Source: Pontederia crassipes (taxonomy: Eukaryota; Streptophyta; Magnoliopsida; Commelinales; Pontederiaceae). From it: a DNA stretch of 64,000 nt. Positions 47,602 through 59,248 of this stretch are shown in pieces. A program made the translations under genes and the position numbers. A model generated the notes under the pieces. The model was not told the origin of the DNA and ran no database searches. It saw nothing but the letters and a program-made list of their open reading frames with translations. Location of the stretch: the NCBI GenBank assembly GCA_030549335.1, contig CM060195.1:23812874-23876873 (forward strand), given 5' to 3'. How positions within the stretch are numbered: the stretch's first letter is position 1; each line of letters begins with the position of its first letter.

Positions 47602-49534
47602 TGTAATACCCCAGATTTTGATCATGAGCAATTTGGACATTTGGTAAAACCCTCGTGATCTTCCCTATATAAAGACCTCTATTCTCTTTATTTACCTCTT
47701 TTCTCCACATCTCTTGACGGCTAGGGCTTGAGAAAGGAGAACAAGAGGAACAAGGAAGAGGAAGAAGGGGAAGAAGAAGAGGAAGAAAGAGGAAAAAGAT
47801 TTAAAAGAAAGGTATGTAAAGGGGATCCAAAACCCCTCTCCTTTCTCAATGTTCTTCTTGTATTGGATTGAGAGCATGAGGCACCTTGTTCTCATATTGG
47901 ATTTTGATTAAGGGTACACCATTTTCCAATGTCCAGATTTACATATTATGGATAAGTCTATGAGATTATGTGTTTAGAAATGCAGAGATCTAACTATTAA
48001 GATTCATATGTGTTTCATGTTATTTATGATGGGGATGAACCCTAGATCCTAAAAATATCATGGGTTACTATGTTTTCAAATATTTTTTTTATCTAGAATG
48101 CCTAGGAAATGAATATGTTTTGATTCATAATGTTATATATCATTTTCCCTAAAATTTGGATGGAAAATCATGTAAAATCGGTCTAGACGATGAAGTTCCA
48201 GAGCTCTGACACGGTCGTGATGCATCCTGTCATGACAGAAGGATTGAGAAATCGGTAAAAAATTGGGCTTCTGTCATGCCCATGACAAACTATGTCACGA
48301 CGCGACCGTGACGCCTTCTGACATGACCGTGACAGAGGGGGTTATTTTTTAGGCTTATGTGATGATACCTTTCACGATTGTGATTGATTGCTGAGGTCAT
48401 ATATTATATATTAAATATTATTTTTAAGATATTAATAGTATGTATTGATGTTTGTTGATTGTATAAGAACCTAGATACACGTATATGCATATTTCCCCTT
48501 GTAACTAGGTTAAAACATGAAGATTGAGCGATGCTAATGATTGATGATTGAAAAGCATAATGAATCCAGTTGTGGATGATGTTACATGTTGACCCTCTAT
48601 ATTTTATCGGATTTTTTCGGAATGATCATTACACACATCGACAACGGTGTGTCATTCCGATGTCGCTCTCGAGCGAGAGTTCTCCAGAATGATTGTTACA
48701 TATATTGGCAATGGTGTATGCATTCTGATGTCACTCTCAGACGAGAAGAAAGCATTGTCTCCAAGGCTTAACTAGTCTATTGAGAAGGCAACGACATAAA
48801 TCCTAACTATCGGAAGATATAACATTAAAAAGGACCAATGATTAATCAAATGAAATTAATGTCCACGAAAGTGAATGTCCGAAAGAATTATAAAGCAACC
48901 TTGAGAAAAATTATGAAGAAAATGGTTATGATAATTGTACATCACTTATGTGCCTATGGACTGAATTGTTTAATTGTTATGAATGCTCCCATACGATATG
49001 TATGATGATTTGACTACATGTCTCCCATTCTATTGTCTATATAATGCATGATGATATATTGATGTTAATGATTGATATGTAGATCATATGTTAAGTACAT
49101 GACATGCATATTATTTCCTTCTTATTATTTGAACATGATGATGCATATCATATAGTATCATATTTAGGATAATGGCATTGCATGACCTTTACATACTCTA
49201 ATTGGGGAAACCCCTACACCTTGATTTGTGCAGATAATTAAAGTATGGATGATGGTGACCCCTGCACCATGGTGTAGGCTATCAAGAGTCATGATGTTTT
49301 AGAGTCTTTTAACTATGTTTTTCAATCGATATTTTTAATGAATGCTATTAGTGATGTTACAATTCTATAACACTACTTTTTACGTTTTCACAAAGTTTTC
49401 CGCATTAATTGAAAGCCTATTTTATCTCATTTAATGGTTTTATGTTTTCACTGTAATTAATTGGAAATCATATTTTATTGTGTTTTGACCTAATTGCCCC
49501 TTGGCATTTGGGGATGAAATTTTGAGGTGTTACA
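47602..49534 (+). mobile_element. Solo LTR, Ty3-gypsy type, 1.93 kb
   Basis: It starts TGTAATACCCCAGATTTTG and ends ATTTTGAGGTGTTACA, with TGTAA...TTACA ends. The flanks are ATCTT (47597-47601) and ATCTC (49535-49539), a 5-bp duplication with one mismatch. Copy A of the tandem duplication shows the uninterrupted site (ATCTC, 44700-44704). A TATA box, TATATAAAG (47666-47674), lies near the start, as in LTR promoters. No coding or internal sequence is present, so it arose by LTR-LTR recombination. ORFs within it are spurious. Confidence 0.9.
48617..48727. repeat. Two tandem hairpins in the solo LTR
   Basis: TCGGAATGA (48617-48625) pairs exactly with TCATTCCGA (48652-48660), and one period later (67-68 bases) CAGAATG (48685-48691) pairs with CATTCTG (48721-48727). 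Loops share ATTACA-ACA---GGCAA/CGACAA-GGTGT. A smaller CTCTCGAGCGAGAG palindrome lies between them. Confidence 0.75.
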
Positions 49535-49839
49535 ATCTCCATAAAAAACTCCATGTTGTCATCAGAAGAGTTCTATTATCTATTTTATTTTCCTAATCCA
49601 TTTTGTTTTCAGATCTATGGATATATATGTTCTTGTATCGGTGACAAAAAATGTATAAAAAAATGGCAAGTTTATAAATGTCATATTGCCTACTATTAAC
49701 GAGTTACAAGTAGAAAATAGATGTATTCATACTTCTCTTTCAATTGGTGCTTCATATGTTTAAGAAATTTTAGAAGTCCATGACTCATGAGTATCGTTGT
49801 AAAAGAGAATTTCGTATGGATGTGCATATTTTTTATTTA

Positions 49840-50370
49840 ACAAATATTTTTTTATTTTATTTAATAAATTGTAGATAATATGTTGAGAAAAAACACATCA
49901 TATTTCACAATGAAGTTAAATAAGTATAAACAATGGAATGGTTATAATAATTAAAGTAATAATACATATTGAAATTATATTCTAAATTTTCAATATATTT
50001 ATTAATATTATTTCTTATGATATTCTAATCTTTCATGTACCACCTATAGGATATAGTTATATATAATTTAATAAATGTTTTTATTTTATCTAATAAATGT
50101 CGATATTATATTATGAGAAAAAAAATGCATCATAGTTTGAAATAAGTGTAAAAAAATGATATGATTATAATAATGCATATTGAATTTATATTTTAAAGTT
50201 TCAATATTTTTTGTATGTGAATTCCAATATATTTTGAAAAATAATTATTTTTTAATTGTTACATAAAATAATATTTATTGTATCATATTCAATATTATTT
50301 TTTATTATTCAAATATATATTATATTATAATGTGCACCCACTCGTCATTTTTTTTGGCTTCGTCACTATC
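49840..50370. mobile_element. hAT-like MITE fragment inside the transposase
   Basis: Its interior (AATACATATTGAA-TTATATT...TTTTTGTATGTGAATTCCAATATATTTTGAAA) and right end (GTGCACCCACTCG...GGCTTCGTCACTA) match the element at 37985-38734. The left terminus is missing. It is bounded by a 54-base direct repeat of the host sequence. Confidence 0.65.
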
Positions 50371-51073
50371 CATGAGTATCGTTGTAAAAGATAATTTCAT
50401 ATGGATGTGCATATTTTTCATTTACTTGTGAGTTGTTTAAAAGAAAAGCAATTTCTTCAATATACAAGAGGCATTACAGTGGAAGAACATTTAGCAATGT
50501 TTATCTACACATTAGCTCGTAATGCTATCAATTGAGCAATGATGGAACGATTTTAACATAGTGGAGAAATAGTTTATCTCTATTTTAGAAGAGTACTAGA
50601 AGCAATTGTTCAACTATCAGAGAATTTTATAGTTCTTCCATCAATGATTTTGATTCCTAAAAAAAAGGAATATTAAAAAATAGAAAGTATTTTCCATATT
50701 TTAAGGTTCTTACATTTCAAATTTATGATTTTAACATTCATATTCATATTGTTATTTGACAACATTTTTTTATTTAGAATAGTATTAGAGAAATTGATGG
50801 CACTCATGTTTTGATAACCATAGTTTCCCATCTACAAGATCCTTATCACAATCGGAAGGGTTGCTGCAAAATAGTTACTTATGACTTATGCTTTGTTCTT
50901 GTAAAAACTGGTTGGAAAGGTTCAATTTCAGATCCTAGAGTTCTATAGAGTTCATTGAATTAAGGTTTTTATGTTCCTCTTATAAGTATTATCCAGTCGA
51001 CGTAAGCTATGCAAATACTTTAAATTTTATCGTACCATATATATGAGTTAGATATCACTTGGAAGTAGTGCTT

Positions 51074-51227
51074 TAAGACCCGACCCGGTTGGACCGGTAT
51101 GCTGGCACTAAAATTTCCTGCGGGTTGTCCAAAATACGGCCATGGGGTTGACCTGCTCAAACTCTAGGTTCAACCGGTCGACCCGATCGGGCCAAACTAT
51201 AAAATGTAAAGAAAATTGAAACATAAA

Positions 51228-51263
<36 letters not shown>

Positions 51264-51602
51264 TTGAAATTTATGTTCAATATCGTTCTTTATCACTTAC
51301 ATAAAATTTCGTCAATATTTTATTTATTTATAATTACCTCACAAGATTTTTTATTTAGCAAATATTCGATTGATGATTTAATTTATGCTTATTTTGTTAT
51401 ATTTGATCTGAAATATTATATTATATTATATTATATATTTATGCTAAATAATATATTACATATGAATAACATTACAATAATCACTTTAACTTATTTTATT
51501 TTTGTATTAGTTTATATTATCCAGTTTGACCATTCGTTTCAATCTGGTCCAACCGGTCCGACCTGACCCATTGGAAAATTTGGGTGGCCGGGTGGGGTCT
51601 TA
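51074..51602. mobile_element. MITE with TAAGACCC termini in the transposase
   Basis: The left end TAAGACCCGACCCGG and the complement of the right end TAAGACCCCACCCGG form imperfect terminal inverted repeats. Subterminal GGTTGGACCGG and GGTCCAACCGGTCCGACC blocks also mirror each other. The interior is AT-rich with a TA run (51232-51256). A clean target duplication was not found. It splits the Harbinger coding sequence. Confidence 0.7.
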
Positions 51603-51962
51603 CAACATTGCTTGCAAGAACAAGGAAGAACTATAGAAAAATATTTACTCTTCATCATGCATTACTTCAAAACATATTGAGTGCATTATTGGCATATTAA
51701 AAATGCACTTTCCAATTCTCAAGGTGGCAACATTTCATCCAATAAATTCACAAACTGATATAGTTATTGCATCATGTGTACTTCACAATTTTATTAGGAT
51801 GCATAATACAAGATGGTTGAACAATAATACAATGGATATTGACGCAAATGAGATTATAGATGTACCTAATGATGATGATGGTGATGAGTATACAAGAGAT
51901 ATTGAATATATCGAACAATTAACGAAGTGCATGTGCAACAATGAGAGATCACATTGCTAAAG

Positions 51963-53226
51963 TTATGTGGGAAGACTAGAGTGTAGGATGAAAGCCCCAA
52001 GATGGGGGGGGGGGGGGGGGGGGGGGTATATAATAGTAAAGAGCAAGTAAGAAGAATCAAACTCATGATGTGTTGACGATGTTCAGCATAGCTCCTTAGC
52101 CCACGTCCTCGCTCCAACTTCTCGACCTCGAGACCATGAAAAATCCTTTCTATACCACACCACATTGTTCTTTGCTCAAGAGGTAAGGAACACCTCTTTT
52201 TACAAGGATCTCTCAAATTCACTAAACATACACTTAGGAACTAAAAGAAGGAAGGGATGATTTGCCAATTAGAGCTCTAGAAGATGTTTTAGACTTGAAA
52301 GAAGTTATAGAGTGATTTCCCTTACTTGGGTAATCTTCCTTCATGATTTTGCATCCCTTTTATAGGTCTCTTCAAAATATGACCATTGCAATTCTTTTAA
52401 AAAATTAAACTTGTTGTCAATTCTGAAGCGAGCATCCCTTTTGTATAGGATCTAGGCATTGCACATTTGTCTTATATTAACCGGACCATTTCTAGTTCGG
52501 GCATCCGTTACAAATAAAAAATAGTCATTGTAGTCTTGTCTTTTCTGCACAATTGTTCGTTCTCTGCCTTCGATAGTTCATAACACATAGTTTACTTTTG
52601 GTACCCAGAATGGTTGCCCGAAAATATTTCAGTCAATCATTTTAAAAATGTCACGCTCTCTGTATTCTGTGATAACTCTGGTAGCTCTTTCGGTCGACCA
52701 TATTATATGTTCTTTTGTCAATTTAAAAATGTTGAGCTCTCTATATTCTGCGATCATTGTGGCAATTCTTTTGGTCATCCATTTTGCATGGTGTTATTGC
52801 ATTGGATGCCCAGAATGAAAATATTTTGATCATCCGTTTTAAAAATATTGAGTTGTATTCTGCGTGACAACTATTTTGGTCGTCCATCTTGTATGCTCTC
52901 TTTACATCTAGTCCAGAATGACTGTCTGAAAATGTTTTCATTGTCCATTTAAAAATATCGAGTTATCTGTAATTTTGGTTGCTCTGACATCTATTTTAGT
53001 CATTCATTCCTTCTCTAGCGGCCGACATCTATTTTAGTCGTTTATTCCTTTTCTAGCGGACGCCCAAAAAATGTTCGATTGTCTGTTTTGTCTACAGAAA
53101 TTAAAATTGATTTTATTTTCAAAATTTCATTAACATACTTGGACCACCACTTCAACCAATCATTAGTACATCAATTTCCTTATTTGCTATATCAAAATCC
53201 TTGGAATATGGTCTTTTGGACCAACA
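51963..53226 (-). mobile_element. Ty1-copia LTR, minus orientation
   Basis: On the - strand TGTTGGTCCAAAAGACC starts at 53226, immediately after the polypurine tract ATCAAAAGGGGGAAAT (complement of 53227-53242), a standard copia junction. Repeated TTTTGGTCG-CCAT and TTTTAGTCG-TTATT motifs (52680-53060) are part of the LTR. The outer end is probably near 51990 but is obscured by a G-run (52004-52026). Confidence 0.6.
52004..52026. repeat. G homopolymer, about 23 bases
   Basis: An unbroken G-run. Its length is likely to vary or to be mis-assembled. Confidence 0.8.
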
Positions 53227-53662
53227 ATTTCCCCCTTTTGATGATAGCAAACAAAGTGACGAGGAGGAGATAAATACATAGCGAAATGTAAATTACTTCC
53301 CCTTAATCAATGCCCATCTAGTCATATGATGTTAATGAGTTTGATACACCAAGTCTAATATAGGATTATAAACAATGATTGGGAGACAACCCAACTTAAT
53401 AAATTTATTTTTCTCTGTTTTGTAGGAATCAAGCAGCCCAAACTAATTTCTATGTAGCCCCACACTTCTTCTACCACAACTACTCTCCATCTATAAAGAT
53501 GCCACTGATTTGGCACCTTCTTGTTAATTTTAATAACTTTTACTTATTGTGCAAAATTGACAAATGATCTAATAATTTTATGTGCAAGCAAAGAGAATAA
53601 TTCACTAACCTACATTCCAAGAAGGTGTCATGAAGACACAAAAAAAACTAAAAGAAATAGAC
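53227..53662 (-). mobile_element. Copia 3' internal untranslated remnant
   Basis: The polypurine tract and CATCAAAAGGG context continue into AT-rich non-coding sequence. No pol domain is readable before the next element begins. Confidence 0.4.
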
Positions 53663-53670
53663 ACCTATCC

Positions 53671-55021
53671 TAGAGATGGAATTTTGGTCGAGCAACACGG
53701 CCTGACACTCCGTTGGCCCATCCAAAAACTGTGTCAGCCCAGCCCGGCATGGAGACAGCCCACACATGAATATACGGGCCGTGTTGTGGCATTTCGTGTT
53801 GGGTCGGCCATCCGCTCAACACGGCCCGAGCGCGGTGAACACGGATTCAACACGATACGTCCCGTTTTGGCACGGGTTATTTTTTTCACACACCAACACA
53901 GATTGCACACTGCGCAACAACATAGCCCGCGGTGAAATCACACGGCCCACGCTGAAATCACACGGCCCGCGTTATTTTGATTTGACAACACCAACATGGG
54001 CGATTCATGGACGTACACGGTGTCATAGACGCGGTCACGTTAAAAGAGTACAATACGGGCCGTGTTTAAAACAATGCGGCCACTCCATCGCCTATAAGAC
54101 ACGCCCAAACTCCCTTCCCCTTCACATCTCACTCTTTTTGCCCTCATCACTCTCTCTCTCTCTCAATCTCCTCTCACTCTCGCACTCTCTCTCAATCTCC
54201 TCTCCTCTCATTAAGTAATTGAGGTAACATTCTCACGAGAGTCGCTTTAGACCCACTTCGAGTGATGCTGCCTTGTCACTCGAAATGGTTTAAAGAGAGG
54301 TTGTTGTGAGAATATTATCACATTTGCTCAATGAGAGTTTGAAAATCCTAATTTCTGCATTCATAATTCATTCTAGAATCTTATAACTTGGTTTGATATA
54401 ACTTAGTATATAAGTTAGTATATAAGTTATAACTATGTTATAAGATAGTTAAGTATAATTTACTTAGTATATACTATGTAGTAACTTAGTTATAGATAGT
54501 TAAATACTAATTTACTTAGTATAACTTAGTATATAGTAAATTGGTACTTAACTATCTATACTAGTATACTACTAATATATATTTATTAAATACTTTCCAA
54601 TTAATTTTAAGTATAAGGTTATAACCTATTAGTTATTACTCAATTATTCGTTTTAAAAATGTATTTACTTAATAATTATGAATTGATGACTTAATATATT
54701 TGAAATTTTAACTATATAATTATTATATAATAATTAAAGTAGTCACTACTCACTAAGTAGTATATTATAGAATAATTAATAATACTAATTATATTATATA
54801 ATTAATAATTTAATAAGTAAATTAAAAATTATAAAAGTTCAAATTGAAAGGAAAAAAGATAAACGGGCCACCCGACCCCGCACGACCCAACCCCGATAGG
54901 ACGAGACCGAATTGTGTCGAGGTTGAAAATGGACCATGTGGTATAACACGGCCTGTGGCATGGTCAAACACGAGTTGACCGGCCCGAACACAACACGACA
55001 TGACCCATTTGTCCATCTTTA
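53671..55021. mobile_element. hAT-like element, GC-rich ends, 8-bp duplication
   Basis: Flanks ACCTATCC (53663-53670) and ACCAATCC (55022-55029) differ at one of eight bases. Ends are TAGAGATGGA and, complemented, TAAAGATGGA. Subterminal blocks carry many ACACGGCC/GGCCCG and GGGCCGTGT motifs (53695-54080 and 54860-55010) around a CT-rich patch (54120-54210) and an AT-rich core with TAACTTAGTATA repeats (54380-54550). No transposase is seen, so the ORFs are compositional. Confidence 0.8.
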
Positions 55022-55160
55022 ACCAATCCCCACGCATTCACCTTCCCACATCTGAAATTCAGTCTCTCCCAACATAAACTGAGGACAGTGTTGAGCTTAA
55101 GTTTGGAGGAGCCAATTGTATTTCCTCAGAATTCAATTGATATTATCTCTCTAAATATCA

Positions 55161-55859
55161 TAGGTAAATTACACCAATCGTCCTCCAACTTTAGTTCAAT
55201 ATCTCAAGGATCCCGTAACTTCAATTTGTTACTAGATTGTCCATGAACTTTATTTTTCTTGCACGTGTCGTCCCCCTAATCGGTAATAGCGAGTTTCCCG
55301 ATTATACTGATAAATTGACACAATAAAAAAATAATAAAATATTATAAAAGTAATAAAATGATTATGAAAATAATAAAAAATAAAAAGTTGGGCCTACGTG
55401 CGAGCTCGCGCACCGACGAGCTCGCGAGAGGGGCCGGCGCCTGTGCTAGCTCGTCGACAGGAGAGCTCACACAGGGCGCCAACCCCCCTTTCCTTCATCG
55501 CATGCAGTGGGGATGAAAAGGGGCGCCGACGTGCGAGCTTGTGCACCAGCGAGCTCACGAGGGGGCCCACATACCCCTCTTCTTTCATGCCACGCACGAG
55601 GCGGTGCCCAACGAGCTCAAGTAAGCTTGCATGCACAAGCACTGGCCATTATTTTTTATTTTATTATAATGTTTTTTAATAATTTATTATTTTTTCTTGT
55701 GCCACATCAGCAATGTAGCTGGAAAATTGACTATTACCAATCAAGTGGATGAAGCATGCAAGAAAATCAAAGTTGGAGGACAACCTAGTTATAAATTGAA
55801 GGTTGGGGATTGAGTAGTTACAACACCTAAAGTTGGGGGATAAGTGATGCAATTTATGA
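55161..55859. mobile_element. Mutator-like MITE with 9-10-bp duplication
   Basis: TAAATATCA flanks both sides (55152-55160 and 55860-55868; the tenth base T also agrees). The arms are about 100 bases long: GGTAAATTACACCAATCGTC/CTCCAACTTTAG on the left against the complement of CTAAAGTTGGGGGATAAGTG/ATGCAATTTATGA on the right. Target size and long arms fit MULEs. The interior (55390-55640) is GC-rich with two related GAGCTCGCGCACC-GACGAGCTC-like blocks. Confidence 0.85.
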
Positions 55860-55869
55860 TAAATATCAT

Positions 55870-57260
55870 TGTTGCTAAAGTTCTAAAAAGAATACCATTA
55901 TTGCTAAAGTTATGAAATCTAGCATTGTTGCTTAGTTCTGAATTTTTTTTTCAAAAATTTTCTAGAAATCTATTTATTGTAACTTTCAAAACTCCAACGC
56001 TTAGTCATTTACTATGTCATCAAGCATTAACTAAGAAACATTATGCATTACATTGACCTTATAGCCTTCATGACTAATCTGTTTTGAATATTCCTGAAGT
56101 AAAACATAATTATATGAATGACTCTTGCTTGAAATCAAAGCATATGACATATTGGCTGACCATCCACATAACCTCATCCAGGATCTTGCACCTATTTGGA
56201 TGATACTAAATTATGATATGCTACAATGTAATAACAATAAGTTGTATAGTTTGCATGCCCTCACTTCTGTACTTCTCTTTTTTTGTGTATTGGGAAATGT
56301 TTTTGCTCTTTATTTAATAAAAGTCCCAAATGCCTCACACGAGTATTATAGGAAGAAAATGTGGCCAAGGCTGTGGGCAACTTCTTTTTATCCAATTTCT
56401 CATTTGAGGAAAACATGAGTATGCCATGCATGATACCACTTGCACCTGGGCCAAGTATTCTAAGAAGAAAGACAAGGAAAATGCTGAGTGGAAACTTTCT
56501 TTTTCTTTCTAGCTTCCTAATGTACAATTGAAGAAAATGTCGCAACAACAAGAAAAATAAAAAAGAAAAAGAAAACATGGGCAAATGAAAAAGAAATCCA
56601 GTCTAATCCATGGACAAGTAAGTGTCTCATACAAGTAAGTCAGGAGAATGTTTATGTTCTTGGGTGAGATGATGTGTATGTAAAGCCAGCAGGATAGTCT
56701 CATATGACAACCATGGAGTACTTGCTTCAGTGATTAGCGATTACTAAGCCAGGGGTAAAAAAAAATCTTAAATGTGTGAATAATGTTTAGATAGAAGGAG
56801 TCCAAGGCTAGGGAGATGGTGTTATGCATAATGTGGCCATGAAAATTTGAAAACTTTTGACCCTAAGTTCCTAATTTTTCTTAAGGACAAGCAAATGTTT
56901 AAGTTTCGTGGAGTCTGATGTGGAGAAATTATATATACTTTTTATTTATGTTCAATGTGCATTTATATGATATTTTGATATGTTTTCCTACTCGAACATA
57001 CGCTTTATCATCAAAATACCACTTTTATGATTTCCCCACATTCATCTTCTAAATATCTACATTCATAGGATATTATTACTTGTTTTGATTATTTTTTATG
57101 TAGAAATCACAGCCAACAACACATGTAAGCATGCTGATGTATGCCTCCACATACACACGCATAGAAGCATATATGTGTACCTCATACTTGAACACTTGGG
57201 TGAATTCGAGACCAGACAACACACTTCAAGAAGCCAGCTCGTTCAAAGCAACAAACAGTT
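55870..57260. other. Unassigned region
   Basis: No conserved ORF. ATTGTTGCTAAAGTT-type repeats occur at 55868-55935. The region may include the missing upstream part of the retroelement that follows, but I saw no LTR start (TGTAACAC) in it. Confidence 0.35.
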
Positions 57261-57558
57261 TAAGTAAGACACCTTTCCGTGCAGGATGATGTCGATGGAG
57301 ATTGTGAGACGGTTGGTGACTCCTCTGATGGATGACGTGCACATGGATATAGGGTCCATTATTGTATAGATGTAGAGCCTATGAACCCACAGGTTATTGA
57401 TTATGGTATAAATAGCTTCCTCATATTATAACAGAATGTTTAAATTAGTCTTTCGCTTATGTAAGTCAATTTGTTGACTAGTTCAAGGTATAGAATTGAG
57501 TAATGTCATTGAGATAGACTTCTGGGCAGGCAAAGAAAAAAAATCTCGGGGTGTTACA
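57261..57558 (+). mobile_element. Remnant of a gypsy 5' LTR (3' end only)
   Basis: It ends CTCGGGGTGTTACA at 57558, two bases before a primer-binding site, and the end mirrors the TGTAACAC start of the LTR at 59249. The left limit is not visible, so most of this LTR is missing or unrecognised. Confidence 0.6.
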
Positions 57559-57560
57559 AA

Positions 57561-57572
57561 GGTATCAGAGCC
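57561..57572 (+). other. Retroelement primer-binding site
   Basis: GGTATCAGAGCC, complementary to the 3' end region of plant initiator tRNA-Met, lies directly after the LTR end. Confidence 0.8.
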
Positions 57573-57809
57573 TAACAAGAGATACTTATTACCTATCTCT
57601 AATAGAATAGAGTCCATGTTCACACGTCATGAAAAACCATCGCTCAATTAAAAGAGGGTCAAGTTAGTTTTCTGAATCATGATTATCTTATATAGGTAAA
57701 TGAAATATGGAATATAAGACCTTTTATGGTTATGGACAAAGTTATATATGATATAGATTTTGCTGTATGGAAAATAGATTCATGGATGGTATAAGGCAAC
57801 GCCTAAGGA

Positions 57810-57925
57810 GGTTATTCTGAAAAGAATAACTAAAGTTTTAAGGGGGTTATTCTAGAGAGAATAACCCAAGTCCTAAGAAGGTTATTCTAGAGAGAATAAC
57901 CCAAGTCCTAATAAGGTTATCTCCA
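57810..57925. repeat. Hairpin array with exact 35-bp period
   Basis: GGTTAT starts at 57810, 57845, 57880 and 57915. The second and third units are GGTTATTCT, loop AGAG, AGAATAACC, then CAAGTCCTAA(G/T)AA. The first has one stem mismatch and a GAAA loop, and the fourth is truncated. The array lies in the transcribed leader between primer-binding site and gag. Confidence 0.9.
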
Positions 57926-58189
57926 AATGATACAAGAATTGGATAAGATTATTGCTAGGGGACTTACATGATTTTTATGGATGTTGATGCATCCGAAGAG
58001 ATGGTCCCCATGGTCATGTTCCTCGTGCTCCACGTAACGGGTCTGTTCCCACAATCAACAAGCAAACACCCAATAATACCAAGAGTTAAGATTGAATGAC
58101 CAACAAGTTAATGGAAACAAGAGGAGGAATGGAGGACACCATTGCAAAACTCGCACACTCTTTACACGGGATATTCATTACCCCCTAAT

Positions 58190-58993
58190 CATTAGATGCC
58201 TCCAATATATAACAAGGACACCATCGAAAGATTCTTAAAATTGCAACCTCCATAGTTCAATGGAAAGAGTGATTTCGAACAAGCCGAACGATGGATGGAG
58301 GAAATCAAGGAAATTTTTAAGAAATGCAAGTGCGGCGAGGATCACAAAATTATTTATGCAACCAGACGCTTGGTGGAAGATGCATGGGATTGGTGGAAAG
58401 CCACCAAAGTCACCAAGTTTGATGGGCAAAATGTTATAACATGGTTGAGGTTCAAGGAAACCTTCATAGAAAGGTACACTAGCGAGGTAAAAAGCAGTAG
58501 GAATATCTCCAACTGCAACAAGGCGACATGACTGTCAAGCAATATTTGACCAAGTTTCTAAACTTAAAAAAGTATTGCATACTTGAAGCAACAGAAATGG
58601 ATTAAGTCAAATAAGACTAGCCTCCACAGGACAATGATGGGAGGTCACGACCAAACCCTTAGGTTCGCAGAAGAATTTGCAACGAAATTGGAACAAGAAG
58701 ATAATGAAACTGCCAAACAACAATAAGAAAAGACAATCGTGAGGAGTAAGAATCAAGGTCAAACTCGAAAGAGAGAAAGATTACTCGATAGAAAAGATTG
58801 GCAGGACCATGGTCAACAAGATAATAGAGACGGATCATATTCAGGGTCTGGACGAAGTAGAAACCATTGTCCCTATTGTCAAAAGTCTCATTCAGGAGAA
58901 TGTTACCGCAAGACCGGTGCATGTCTTAATTGCGGAAAGTATGGACATTTTGTACGTGATTGCTTAGTACTGAAGCAAAAGAAGCAAGACTAA
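58190..58993 (+). pseudogene. Ty3-gypsy gag with zinc knuckle
   Basis: The capsid (Retrotrans_gag) part reads ERWMEEIKEIFKKCKC, WDWWKATK and WLRFKETFIERY; after a frameshift near 58500, LQLQQGDMTVKQYLTKF is in another frame. The nucleocapsid part (58739-58993) contains a CCHC knuckle, CLNCGKYGHFVRDC, preceded by CPYCQKSHSGEC. Stops and frameshifts show it is dead. It resembles the gag of chromovirus-type (Tekay/Del-like) elements. No protease, reverse transcriptase or integrase follows; the polypurine region and LTR come only about 250 bases later. Confidence 0.85.
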
Positions 58994-59248
58994 GAAACGA
59001 ATGAAAGACGGGAGGACGTGCGTACAACATAGAAATAGATATTGAGCAATGCGAGGATCAAGAAAGCTAATACATCTGGACTAGGGATTAAAATAAGAAT
59101 AGAATAATTAGTTTCTTTCATTTCAGTAAATTAGCATGAATGCAAGCAGTGATAATTGATAGTAAATATGGATATTGCTTTCTATTGCCTAAGTATTGAA
59201 TTGATCTATGTAAATTCGAAGATAAATTTATTTTTAAGGAGGTTATGA

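Larger units (their letters stand above)
49750..51962 (+). pseudogene. PIF/Harbinger transposase pseudogene
   Basis: Pieces in order: EFRMDVHIFF (about 49805 and again 50390), GITVEEHLAMFIYTLARNA (about 50470-50530), SGEIVYLYFRRVLEAIVQL (50560-50620), the DDE-type block EIDGTHVLIT (about 50790-50820) with QDPY-NRKG, WKGSISDPRVL, and an intact C-terminal frame (51703-51960) reading MHFPILKVATFHP and IVIASCVLHNFIRMHN. This is the HARBI1-like DDE_Tnp_4 nuclease that moves PIF elements. It is broken by frameshifts, stops and two insertions (49840-50370 and 51074-51602), so it is inactive. Confidence 0.8.

Noticed and set aside
53630..54218. Overlapping + strand ORFs of 101 and 150 residues
   Set aside because: They run through the GC-rich, repeated end of a hAT-like element, have no family resemblance and cross its border at 53671.
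55394..55752. ORFs on both strands in the GC-rich patch
   Set aside because: Overlapping frames on both strands in a short GC-rich block inside a MITE are expected by composition; no domain is seen.
57810..57925. CRISPR-like array
   Set aside because: There are palindromic 22-base cores at 35-base spacing, but the spacers are the same sequence each time, and this is a plant retroelement leader.
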